This document shows, piece after piece, positions 48,114 to 56,338 of a stretch of 64,000 nt of DNA. The position numbers and the translations under genes were made by a program. This DNA comes from Paracoccus sediminilitoris (GTDB lineage Bacteria; Pseudomonadota; Alphaproteobacteria; Rhodobacterales; Rhodobacteraceae). The stretch lies in the NCBI RefSeq assembly GCF_003259195.1, contig NZ_QJPK01000006.1, positions 124,001-188,000 on the forward strand, read 5' to 3'. Every line of letters starts with the position of its first letter. The first letter of the stretch is position 1. Below the pieces are notes generated by a model. It searched no databases and was not told where the DNA came from. It saw nothing but the letters and a program-made list of their open reading frames with translations.

Positions 48114-49970
48114 ATGCGAATCTTAAAAATCCTTAACAATTGCGGAAGGGTTCGCGCCATTTCCGTGATCGCGGCCTTGACATGCGGTGTTGCAGCAATG
48201 CCGCTGACAACCCTTGCCGAACCTTCACATGGTCTTGCAATCTATGGCAAACCTGCCCTTTCGCCCGATTTTTCCCATCTTCCTTATGCAAATCCTAAGG
48301 CGCCCAAGGGCGGTGTGATTCGGCTGGCCGAACCGGGCGGGTTCGATTCCCTGAAACCCTGGGTTCTGAAAGGCAATGCCGCATGGGGCGTGGGCGTCCA
48401 TGTGACCGAAACCCTTGCCATGCGCTCGATCGACGAGCCCTTCACCGTCTATGGGCTACTGGCCGAAACCATCGACACCGCCCCCGACCGGTCCTGGGTC
48501 GAATTCACACTGCGCCCCGAAGCCCGGTTTTCCGATGGCAGCCCGGTCACTGTCGAAGATGTGATGTGGTCCTATCGCACCTTGGGGACCAAGGGTCATC
48601 CGCGCTATCTGGGCACATGGTCCAAGGTCGCCAGCATGGAACAGACCGGCCCGCGCAGCGTCAAGTTCACCTTCACCGAACAGGACCGCGAGCTGCCCTT
48701 GCTGATGGGCCTGCGCCCGATCCTGAAGAAGGCCCAGTGGGAGGGTCAGGATTTCAGCGATTCCAGCCTGGAACCCCCGATCGGCACCGGTCCCTATGTG
48801 ATCGACAAGGTCGATCCGGGGCGGGCCGTCACGTTCCGTCGCAATCCCGGCTACTGGGGCAAGGACCTGCCGCTGATGACCGGGATGAACAATTTCGACA
48901 CCATCCGCTATGATTACTTCGGCGACGCCAATGCCATGTTCGAGGCCTTCAAGGCTGGCGAGGTGAACGCCTGGCGCGAGCTGTCGGCCCAGAACTGGGA
49001 CAGCGAATACGATTTCCCGCTGGCCACATCGGGCGGCATCGTCAAGGACCAGATCCCCAATGAACGCCCGTCGGGGATCATGGGTCTGGTAATGAACACC
49101 CGCAATCCGATCTTCGACGACTGGCGCGTCCGGCAAGCGATGATCGAGATGTTCAATTATCGCTTCATCAACCGCACGCTGAACGGCGGCGACGATCCGC
49201 GGATCACGTCGTATTTTTCGAACTCGGTTCTGGCCATGTCGCACGGGCCCGCATCGGGTCGCGTCGCCGAACTGCTGGAACCCTTTGCCGCCGACCTGCC
49301 CCCCGGCACGATCGAAGGATATGCCCTGCCCGAGGGAAGCGAACGCCCGATGGACCGCGCCGCCGTGCGTCGGGCGCTGGCGCTGATGGCGGATGCGGGG
49401 TGGACCGTTCAGGACGGGCGCCTTGCCGATGCCGAAGGCCGTCCCTTCACCTTCGAGATCCTGCTGAACCAGTCGGGGTCCGCCATGCGCACCGGGTCGG
49501 AAACCCAGCAGATCGTGAACATCTATGTCGAGGCCCTGCGTCCCTTGGGGATTACCCCCCGGATCACGCTGCTGGATTCCGCGCAATACGTGGAACGTAC
49601 CAATAATTACCAGTTCGACATGACCTGGTACGAACGCGGCCTGTCGCTGTCACCGGGCAACGAACAGCGTCTTTACTGGGGCAGCGAAGGCGTCACGACG
49701 CCCGGCAGCCGCAACTGGATGGGCATGGACAGCCCCGCCGCCGAGGCGATGATCGACGCCATGGTCACCGCGGAGGATGCCGAAGACTACACCGCCGCCG
49801 TCAAGGCGCTGGACCGCGTGTTGACCGCAGGACGCTATGTGATCCCGGTCAACTTTTCCCCGTTTTCACGTCTGGCCCATTCGGCCGAGCTGAAATACCC
49901 CGATGAAATACCGATTTACGGAGACTGGCCGGGATTTTTACCGGAAGTCTGGTGGCAGGAGACGAACTGA
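48114..49970 (+). CDS. Peptide/oligopeptide-binding protein (YejA-like, SBP family 5)
   Basis: The 618-residue periplasmic protein has a signal sequence ending near PLTTLA and family 5 features: GLAIYGKPAL, LAEPGGFDSLKPWVLKGN, FTLRPEARFSDGSPVTVEDV and GTGPYVIDKVDPGRAVTFRRN. YejA-type proteins bind oligopeptides (including microcin C in E. coli). An ATG at 48099 could add five residues. It overlaps the lipoprotein gene by one base. No Yej-type permease or ATPase follows here. Confidence 0.9.
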   Translation: MRILKILNNCGRVRAISVIAALTCGVAAMPLTTLAEPSHGLAIYGKPALSPDFSHLPYANPKAPKGGVIRLAEPGGFDSLKPWVLKGNAAWGVGVHVTETLAMRSIDEPFTVYGLLAETIDTAPDRSWVEFTLRPEARFSDGSPVTVEDVMWSYRTLGTKGHPRYLGTWSKVASMEQTGPRSVKFTFTEQDRELPLLMGLRPILKKAQWEGQDFSDSSLEPPIGTGPYVIDKVDPGRAVTFRRNPGYWGKDLPLMTGMNNFDTIRYDYFGDANAMFEAFKAGEVNAWRELSAQNWDSEYDFPLATSGGIVKDQIPNERPSGIMGLVMNTRNPIFDDWRVRQAMIEMFNYRFINRTLNGGDDPRITSYFSNSVLAMSHGPASGRVAELLEPFAADLPPGTIEGYALPEGSERPMDRAAVRRALALMADAGWTVQDGRLADAEGRPFTFEILLNQSGSAMRTGSETQQIVNIYVEALRPLGITPRITLLDSAQYVERTNNYQFDMTWYERGLSLSPGNEQRLYWGSEGVTTPGSRNWMGMDSPAAEAMIDAMVTAEDAEDYTAAVKALDRVLTAGRYVIPVNFSPFSRLAHSAELKYPDEIPIYGDWPGFLPEVWWQETN

Positions 49971-50101
49971 TGCGCATGTTTTGGGTTACATTGCTGGCCT
50001 GCATCACGCTGGCCGGATGCAACACGATCGCCGGCATCGGCGAAGATATTACCGGAGTGGCCCGCTGGTCCCAGGGCGGCATATCCGGAGGAGGTTATTG
50101 A
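49970..50101 (+). CDS. Entericidin-like small lipoprotein
   Basis: This 43-residue frame has a type II signal ending in LAGC (Cys17) followed by NTIAGIGEDITG, which matches the entericidin (EcnA/B) family of small membrane lipoproteins involved in envelope stress and stationary phase. The ATG overlaps the peptide-binding protein stop by one base (TGATG), and its stop overlaps the next gene start (TTGATG). A GC-rich stretch encoding GGISGGGY closes it. Its antidote/toxin role is not established outside enterics. Confidence 0.85.
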   Translation: MRMFWVTLLACITLAGCNTIAGIGEDITGVARWSQGGISGGGY

Positions 50102-50436
50102 TGAAGTGGCACCACGTTAAGGAAAACTGGCCGGCATTCTACGAGGCCATCGTCGACAAGTGGCCGCAGGTCGATGACAGCGACCTGGACGAGATCGACG
50201 GCGACCAAGGCGCATTCGTCTCCTACCTCGTCGAGGTCACGGGCCAGGATCGCGAGGAAATCCGCGAGGAACTGCGCGAATGGCTGGTTGGCGAGATCCC
50301 GTCGGACATCGTGATGGACCCCAGTCACGACAATCACTCGATCGCCCTCAGCGCCAAATATGTCAATGAAGGCGAGGACGAATACAGCGACGACGCGGCC
50401 TTCGGCGATGATGGCGAAAGCCCCGACGACGATTGA
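50101..50436 (+). CDS. CsbD-like protein with acidic tail
   Basis: The 111-residue protein begins MKWHHVKENWPAFYEAI and DLDEIDGDQGAFVSYL, which resembles the CsbD repeat (a stress-induced small helical protein). Residues 85-111 are strongly acidic (EDEYSDDAAFGDDGESPDDD), an addition not usual in CsbD. The start follows GGAGGAGG, overlapping the entericidin-like stop. It is probably cotranscribed with that gene. Confidence 0.78.
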   Translation: MKWHHVKENWPAFYEAIVDKWPQVDDSDLDEIDGDQGAFVSYLVEVTGQDREEIREELREWLVGEIPSDIVMDPSHDNHSIALSAKYVNEGEDEYSDDAAFGDDGESPDDD

Positions 50437-50492
50437 TCAGCCGAAGCGGCAGCCGCCCAACCCCACGGGGTCGGGCGGCGCCTCCCGTCGCG

Positions 50493-51662
50493 TCAGGTGA
50501 CGGGCTTGATGACCTGCCTGTCGCTCAGCTTCGACAGCTTGCCGATCTGCATGACCAGCAGCGCATAGATCACCGCATAGAGTCCCGCCACGATCAGGCC
50601 GACCCACTGGATCTTGAACGGGGTGAAGAAATAGGCCCCGACCAGCGCCAGCTGCAGCAGAAAATGCAACGGATAATACTTGCGGTCCCCCAGCGTCTCT
50701 CTCGACCAGTCCAGGTTCGCCGAATAAAGGCGGATCAGGCTGTCCAGCGAATTGACCACGAAGACGACGCCCACGAAGATCATGAACCAGTTCAGCCATC
50801 CGGGAATGACGACATGCCCCTGATGATAAACGAACAGGACACAGAACCACAGGCCAAGCGGGATCGCCGGCAGGATGACCATCGCCGCCGCCAGTTGCCA
50901 GACGCGCAGGCCGCTGACGAAGCGGGCGACGAACTGGCCGATCATGATGCTCCAGGCGAACCACCAGAACAGGTAGAATTCGTGGTAATCCGAGATCGGG
51001 GTCGCGAAGCGGCGGATATGGACGAAGTAATCCATCAACAGCCCGATATTGGCATAGAAATCGGTCATGCCCACGCGGCTGTAGAAGAAGGCGATCATTG
51101 CCAACGCCGTGAAGGCCAGCATCCCGAAGCCATAGCTGGACAGGATCGCCAGCCATTTCATCACCCGCATGTCGCCGCTGCTGATGACGGCGGTGGCAAT
51201 GACCGCGACCACCAAGGCCCAGACCACGTTCATGGGCAGATTTGGGGCATAGGTCGGCAGGTTCGTCATGAACAGATAGCAGGTGAAGGAACAGGTCGCG
51301 ATGACCGTCAGGTTATAGATCCATTTCACCACCGGGATCTCGAACAGCTTCAGGCGGGGTTCGATGGCGACGAAATAAAAGGTCGTGACGAAATACATCA
51401 GCCAGACCAGGGGCCCCCACATGCCAAATTCGACGGCCAGGGCGTTGGTGAAGCCGAAGGCCTCATCCGCCTCGTAGACCGGAAATTCGCTGAGAGGCAG
51501 CATGACCAGCCCCATGTCCAGCCCGGCGGTGAAAAGAAGGGCGATCAGCGTGAACAAGCCGACGGGCTGTTCCCCCTGCACACGCATGGTAGGCCAGCGG
51601 ATCAGGACGAACAGCGCGCAGGCCAGCACGCTGAGATATGCAATTGTAATGATCGGCGTCAT
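50493..51662 (-). CDS. BCCT-like transporter, short form
   Basis: The 389-residue protein has about ten helices. The segment FYLFWWFAWSIMIGQFVARFVSGLR matches the BCCT core signature (Trp-rich FYWAWW...ARISRG), the family that carries betaine, choline and carnitine. Usual members are 500 or more residues, so this one lacks N-terminal and terminal parts or is a divergent branch. AAAGGA precedes the ATG. An upstream in-frame Met at 51761 is a less likely start. Confidence 0.72.
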   Translation of the reverse strand: MTPIITIAYLSVLACALFVLIRWPTMRVQGEQPVGLFTLIALLFTAGLDMGLVMLPLSEFPVYEADEAFGFTNALAVEFGMWGPLVWLMYFVTTFYFVAIEPRLKLFEIPVVKWIYNLTVIATCSFTCYLFMTNLPTYAPNLPMNVVWALVVAVIATAVISSGDMRVMKWLAILSSYGFGMLAFTALAMIAFFYSRVGMTDFYANIGLLMDYFVHIRRFATPISDYHEFYLFWWFAWSIMIGQFVARFVSGLRVWQLAAAMVILPAIPLGLWFCVLFVYHQGHVVIPGWLNWFMIFVGVVFVVNSLDSLIRLYSANLDWSRETLGDRKYYPLHFLLQLALVGAYFFTPFKIQWVGLIVAGLYAVIYALLVMQIGKLSKLSDRQVIKPVT

Positions 51663-51969
51663 AGACGATCCTTTTCTGCTTCGGATTTTGTCTTGGCAGG
51701 GACCGACCCGCCTCAGCGCAGCCGCGACCGAAAGGCACAACTGCCGAAACGTTGCCGGCACAGCGCGTCAGCGCCGTTGTTCATTTGGTGTGGCGGCAGT
51801 ATCCGGTAAATTGAGTGATTAGTCAATCAAGAAACCGCAAGCGATCGTTTGGGTTCCCTTGCCTCGGGCGATTGATGCGCTTACGCGACCCCGAGGGTTG
51901 AGTTCGACACCATATTCTGACAGATGCTCGGCGCTTAACATCGGGCTGACGGACAAAGGAACCGGGACC

Positions 51970-52857
51970 ATGTCAAGCACCTTGAAAATCGCTGTGGGCA
52001 GCATTCTGGTGGGGTTGATGGTGCTGGGGCTCAAGACCCTTGCATGGTATCTGACCGGTTCGGTCGCGCTGCTGTCGGACGCGCTGGAAAGCATCGTGAA
52101 CGTCGCGACCGCGCTGGCCGCCCTGGTGGCCATCAAGGTCGCGCAGCGGCCCGCCGATCAGGGCCACCCCTATGGTCACCACAAGGCCGAATTCCTCAGC
52201 GCTGTCCTGGAAGGCGTGCTGATCATCGTCGCCGCCATCCTGATCCTGTCCGAAGCCTGGCGTGCCTTCCAGGCGCCGGTCGTGATTCAGGACGCGGGCA
52301 TCGGCATGGCCATCAACGCCGGCGCGGGCCTGATCAACGCCTTCTGGTGCGCCGTGCTGATCCGCCAGGGACGCAAGCTGCGGTCCCCGGCACTAGAGGC
52401 CGACGGCAAGCATCTGCTGACGGATGTGATTTCCTCGGGCGGGGTGCTGGTGGGCGTGGCCTTGGCCGTGACGACCGGTTGGGCGGTGCTGGACCCGATC
52501 CTGGCGATGCTGGTCGGCGTGAACATCCTGTGGTCGGGCTGGAAGGTGATGACGGCGTCGCTGTCGGGTCTGATGGACGAGGCCGTGCCCGACAACACCC
52601 TGAGCCAGATCCGCGACATCATCTCGGACAAGGCCACCGGCGCGATCGAAGCGCATGATCTGCGCACCCGTCATGCAGGCGCGGTCACCTTCATCGACTT
52701 TCACCTTGTGGTGGACGGACAGACCACCGTCTGTGACGCCCATGCGATCTGCGACCGGATCGAGGCGTCGCTGAAATCCAACCTGCCCGATGCCCAGATT
52801 ACCATCCATGTCGAACCGGAACACCATGCCAAGCATTCCGGCGTCCTGGTGATCTAG
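51970..52857 (+). CDS. Cation diffusion facilitator (CDF) transporter
   Basis: The 295-residue protein has six helices and a C-terminal cytosolic domain. HPYGHHKAEF follows helix 2, and helix 5 carries the HLLTD metal pair (H-x3-D). Helix 2 has SDALESIVN, so its second site reads E-x3-N where many members have H-x3-D or D-x3-D. It exports a divalent metal such as Zn, Fe or Mn by proton exchange; the exact metal is unclear. The stop overlaps the convergent xth by four bases. Confidence 0.9.
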   Translation: MSSTLKIAVGSILVGLMVLGLKTLAWYLTGSVALLSDALESIVNVATALAALVAIKVAQRPADQGHPYGHHKAEFLSAVLEGVLIIVAAILILSEAWRAFQAPVVIQDAGIGMAINAGAGLINAFWCAVLIRQGRKLRSPALEADGKHLLTDVISSGGVLVGVALAVTTGWAVLDPILAMLVGVNILWSGWKVMTASLSGLMDEAVPDNTLSQIRDIISDKATGAIEAHDLRTRHAGAVTFIDFHLVVDGQTTVCDAHAICDRIEASLKSNLPDAQITIHVEPEHHAKHSGVLVI

Positions 52858-53639
52858 GCCTCCAGGCGCACCCAGACTGGAACGTGATCGCTTGGCTTTT
52901 CACCGGCACGGGCTTCGCGGTCGACGCCGGTTTCGCACATCAGGTCGGCCGCTTGGGGTGACAGCAGCAGGTGATCGATGCGAATGCCGTCATCCTTGCT
53001 CCACGCCCCCGCCTGGTAATCCCAAAAGGTGAAGGGTCCGCGCGTGGCCCAAGGGTCGCGGGCGCGGATCGCCTCGGTCCAACCCTGGTTGACGATGGTC
53101 CGGAAGGCGGCGCGGCTTTCGGGCAGGAACAGCGCATCATCAACCCATTTCTGCGGTTGGGCCGCGTCGCGCGCCTCGGGGATGATATTGTAATCTCCCA
53201 GCATGACGACCGGCATTTCCAGCGCCAGCAGGTCCAGCGCGCGCAGGCGCAGGCGTTCCATCCAAGCCAGCTTGTAGTCGTATTTCGGACCCGGCGCGGG
53301 ATTGCCGTTGGGCAGGTACAGCCCCGCAATGCGCACGGCCTGATCACCGACCACCGTCGCCTCGATATAGCGGGCCTGGTCGTCGTCATCGTCGCCGGGC
53401 AGGCCGCGGATCACGTCCTCCAGCGGCAGCTTGGACAGGATCGCCACCCCGTTGAAGCCCTTCTGGCCATGGGTTTCGACCGTCCAGCCAAGATCCTGGA
53501 AATGTTCGCGCGGGAACCCTTCGTCGACGGATTTGATCTCCTGAAGGACGACCACGTCGGCATCCGTCGCGGCCAGCCAGTCGCTCAGCGCCTGGATGCG
53601 GGCTTTGATGCCGTTGATATTGAAGCTTGAGATTTTCAT
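52854..53639 (-). CDS. xth: Exonuclease III (AP endonuclease)
   Basis: The 261-residue enzyme cleaves at abasic sites and trims 3' ends in base-excision repair. It has FNINGIKAR, LQEIKS (metal ligand E), YLPNGNPAPG, LGDYNIIPEARD (D and N) and, near the end, RIDHLLLSP and SDHVPVW, the complete EEP-fold set. The insert PGDDDDDQARYIE is as in relatives. The ATG opens MKISSFNING. Confidence 0.96.
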   Translation of the reverse strand: MKISSFNINGIKARIQALSDWLAATDADVVVLQEIKSVDEGFPREHFQDLGWTVETHGQKGFNGVAILSKLPLEDVIRGLPGDDDDDQARYIEATVVGDQAVRIAGLYLPNGNPAPGPKYDYKLAWMERLRLRALDLLALEMPVVMLGDYNIIPEARDAAQPQKWVDDALFLPESRAAFRTIVNQGWTEAIRARDPWATRGPFTFWDYQAGAWSKDDGIRIDHLLLSPQAADLMCETGVDREARAGEKPSDHVPVWVRLEA

Positions 53640-53696
53640 GGCTGCATCTTTAGCGTGGTCCCTGTGTTTGGCAACCGCAAGCGCGAAAGGACCCTG

Positions 53697-54239
53697 ATGC
53701 TGCGCGCGCTGATGCTGGTCGCCACCCTGCTGCCCGGCGCGGTCGATGCCGCCCCGCGTCCCGTGACGGGGCTGCTGGCCAAGAACGGCCCCCTGCCCGC
53801 GACCATCCCGCTGCAGATCCGGACCGATGCGGGCCACGATTACAGCATCGCCCTGACCGATCCGGCGATCGACGCGCCGGTCATCAGCGGCTATCTGCGT
53901 GGAGGAGAGTTCTTTCGCCTGCTGGTCCCGCCCGGCACCCATCGGGTGACAATGGCCGCAGGGCAGCCCGGTGACTGGCAGGGCATCGATACGGGATTTT
54001 CAGACGGGACGCAGGCCAAACTGACCTTGGATTTCGACATCAGAGCCAATCGGCGGCAAGGCCACCAGATGACCGTGGCCATTGTCGATGGCGGGCTTCG
54101 GGTGACCGACAGGCGCGATCAGGTCATCTGCCAAATCGCGGATTGGGACGTCGTCCAGAAGGAGTACGCCGTCGGGCGCCGGATCCTGCTGCGCTATCTG
54201 GACCAGAGCCTGACGACGCGCAGCAGGTTCTGCGACTGA
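53697..54239 (+). CDS. Unknown secreted protein
   Basis: The 180-residue protein has a signal peptide (MLRALMLVATLLPGAVDA, cleaved before APRPV) and a mature part rich in beta-type sequence with two Cys near the end (VICQIADWD, SRFCD) that may form a disulfide. I do not recognise the family. AAAGGA precedes the ATG. It diverges from xth and converges on the IscA-type gene with no gap. Confidence 0.7.
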   Translation: MLRALMLVATLLPGAVDAAPRPVTGLLAKNGPLPATIPLQIRTDAGHDYSIALTDPAIDAPVISGYLRGGEFFRLLVPPGTHRVTMAAGQPGDWQGIDTGFSDGTQAKLTLDFDIRANRRQGHQMTVAIVDGGLRVTDRRDQVICQIADWDVVQKEYAVGRRILLRYLDQSLTTRSRFCD

Positions 54240-54563
54240 TCACATCGAGAAGGACGTCCCGCAACCGCAGCTGCTGGAGGCGTTCGGGTTGTCGATGACA
54301 AATCGCGCGCCGATCAGTTCATCGCTGAAATCGATGACGGCCCCGGCAAGGAACGGCAGGGATACCGGATCAACGACGACCTTCTGTCCATCGTTTTCAA
54401 GGATCAGGTCATCGGCCTCGGGCTGATCGAAGCGGATATCATATTGAAACCCGGAACATCCGCCTCCGGACACGGCCACGCGAAGCGGCAGCGACTCGCG
54501 GTCGGCGTTGATCTGGGCAAGGCGCTGAAACGCGCGTTCGGTAACTTTCGGCGGCAGGTTCAT
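54240..54563 (-). CDS. Iron-sulfur cluster insertion protein (IscA/ErpA family)
   Basis: The 107-residue protein has the A-type carrier cysteines: SGGGCSGFQYD and the C-terminal SCGCGTSF, which hold a cluster and pass it to target enzymes. Length matches ErpA. The ATG opens MNLPPKVTERAFQRL. It stands alone here, diverging from dgt. Confidence 0.93.
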   Translation of the reverse strand: MNLPPKVTERAFQRLAQINADRESLPLRVAVSGGGCSGFQYDIRFDQPEADDLILENDGQKVVVDPVSLPFLAGAVIDFSDELIGARFVIDNPNASSSCGCGTSFSM

Positions 54564-54639
54564 GGGGCGTTCCCGTTTTCGTCCGTAGGGTAGGAATATA
54601 GGGTTTCGGACGAACACTCGCAAGGAAGGGCCCTGCCCC

Positions 54640-55803
54640 GTGACTGCACTCGCGCCATATGCCTGCCATCCCGCCGACAGCCGCGGGCGGCTTCTCACCG
54701 AAAAGCTGTCCACCTTCCGCTCGCCCTGGCAGCGCGACCGCGACCGGATCATCCATTCCAGCGCCTTCCGCCGGTTGAAGCACAAGACGCAGGTCTTCGT
54801 CGAACATGACGGCGACGCCTATCGCGGCGATTACTTCCGCACCCGTCTGACCCACACGATCGAGGTCGCGCAGGTCGCCCGCACCATCGCGGGCGCGCTT
54901 GGGCTGAACACCGATCTGGCCGAAACCGTGGCGCTGGCCCATGACCTTGGCCACCCGCCCTTCGGCCATACGGGCGAAGACGCGCTGGCGGAACTGATGG
55001 CCCCCTATGGCGGCTTCGACCACAACGCGCAGGCCCTGCGGATCGTGACGCAGCTGGAACGGCATTACGCCGATTTCGACGGGCTGAACCTGACCTGGGA
55101 AAGCCTGGAAGGCATTGCCAAGCATAACGGCCCGATCACCGGCGATCTGCCCTATGCCCTGGCGCAGGTGAATGCCCAGTGGGACCTGGAACTGCATACC
55201 AATGCCAGCGCCGAGGCGCAGGTCGCGGCCGTGGCCGACGATGTCGCCTATAACCACCACGACCTGCATGACGGGCTGCGCGCCGAGCTGTTCACCGAGG
55301 CCGAGCTGGCCGAACTGCCCATCATCGGGCCGGCCTTCGCCGAGGTCGACCAACTCTACCCCGGTCTGGACCCCACCCGCCGCCGCTACGAGGCGCTGCG
55401 CCGCGTGTTTGGCGTCATGGTCGAGGACGTCATCGCCGTCGCCCAGAACCGCCTGACCGGGCTGCAGCCGCAATCGGTGGACGACATCCGCAACATGGAC
55501 GGGCCGATCATCCGCTTTTCCAAGCCGGTCTATCAGAACATCAAGGCCATCAAGTCTTTCCTGTTCCAGCGCATGTACCGCGCCCCATCGGTGGTGGTCG
55601 AACGGAACAACGTGACGCGCATGTTGCACGACCTGTTCCCGCTGTTCCTAGACGACCCCGCCAAGCTGCCCGATCAATGGGGGCAGATCGCGCAGCAGAT
55701 GGACGACCGGACAGAACGGGCGCGGCTGGTGCTGGATTACGTCTCGGGGATGACCGACCGCTATGCCATCGCCGAACACCAGCGCTTGATCGGGCCCGAC
55801 TGA
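54640..55803 (+). CDS. dgt: dGTPase-type triphosphohydrolase
   Basis: The 387-residue HD-domain enzyme hydrolyses dNTPs to deoxynucleosides and triphosphate. It has SSAFRRLKHKTQVF, RTRLTHTIEVAQVAR (H), ALAHDLGHPPFGHTGE (HD) and DDVAYNHHD (D), in the order of the HD ligands. The start is a GTG. It sits divergently from the IscA-type gene and is followed by the OsmC gene with a 59-base gap. Confidence 0.94.
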   Translation: MTALAPYACHPADSRGRLLTEKLSTFRSPWQRDRDRIIHSSAFRRLKHKTQVFVEHDGDAYRGDYFRTRLTHTIEVAQVARTIAGALGLNTDLAETVALAHDLGHPPFGHTGEDALAELMAPYGGFDHNAQALRIVTQLERHYADFDGLNLTWESLEGIAKHNGPITGDLPYALAQVNAQWDLELHTNASAEAQVAAVADDVAYNHHDLHDGLRAELFTEAELAELPIIGPAFAEVDQLYPGLDPTRRRYEALRRVFGVMVEDVIAVAQNRLTGLQPQSVDDIRNMDGPIIRFSKPVYQNIKAIKSFLFQRMYRAPSVVVERNNVTRMLHDLFPLFLDDPAKLPDQWGQIAQQMDDRTERARLVLDYVSGMTDRYAIAEHQRLIGPD

Positions 55804-55862
55804 ACCATCCGGCGGGGGGCTGCGTTGAGCGGGCGAAACGACGAACAAGGAAGGATCCTGTC

Positions 55863-56285
55863 ATGATCAATCGTACCGGTTCTGCAAAATGGGACGGCGG
55901 CCTGAAAGAGGGCAAAGGCCAGGTCTCGACTGAATCTGGCGCCCTCTCGGCCCAGCCCTACGGCTTCAACACCCGCTTCGAGGACAAGGCAGGCACCAAC
56001 CCCGAGGAACTGATCGGCGCAGCCCATGCGTCCTGCTTCTCGATGGCGCTTGCCATGATGCTGGAACAGGAAGGCGTCACGGGCGTCAGCATCGAGACGA
56101 CGTCGAAGATCTCGATGGACAAGGAGGGCGACGGTTTTGCCGTCAAGAAGGCGCATCTGACCACCCAGATCACCGCCGATGCCGATGAGGCCAAGGTGCT
56201 GGAAGTGGCCAACAAGGCCAAGGAAGGCTGCCCCATCAGCAAGCTGCTGAACGCCGAAATCACGATGGACGCCAAGGTCGTCTGA
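55863..56285 (+). CDS. OsmC-family peroxidase
   Basis: The 140-residue protein has the paired redox cysteines: one in AAHASCFSMAL and one in KEGCPISKLL, the OsmC/Ohr layout. The N-terminal MINRTGSAKWDGGLKEGKG matches OsmC rather than Ohr. It reduces organic hydroperoxides, supplied by thiols. GGAAGGATC precedes the ATG and a bidirectional terminator follows. Confidence 0.93.
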   Translation: MINRTGSAKWDGGLKEGKGQVSTESGALSAQPYGFNTRFEDKAGTNPEELIGAAHASCFSMALAMMLEQEGVTGVSIETTSKISMDKEGDGFAVKKAHLTTQITADADEAKVLEVANKAKEGCPISKLLNAEITMDAKVV

Positions 56286-56305
56286 CCCTGTCCGATCCTG
56301 ATGCG

Positions 56306-56335
56306 AAACGCCGGCGCGATCGCGCCGGCGTTTTC
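56306..56335. terminator. Bidirectional terminator
   Basis: AACGCCGGCGC-GATC-GCGCCGGCGTT is a perfect palindrome with TT on the plus side. It lies between the convergent OsmC and prfC genes. Confidence 0.8.
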
Positions 56336-56338
56336 ATG

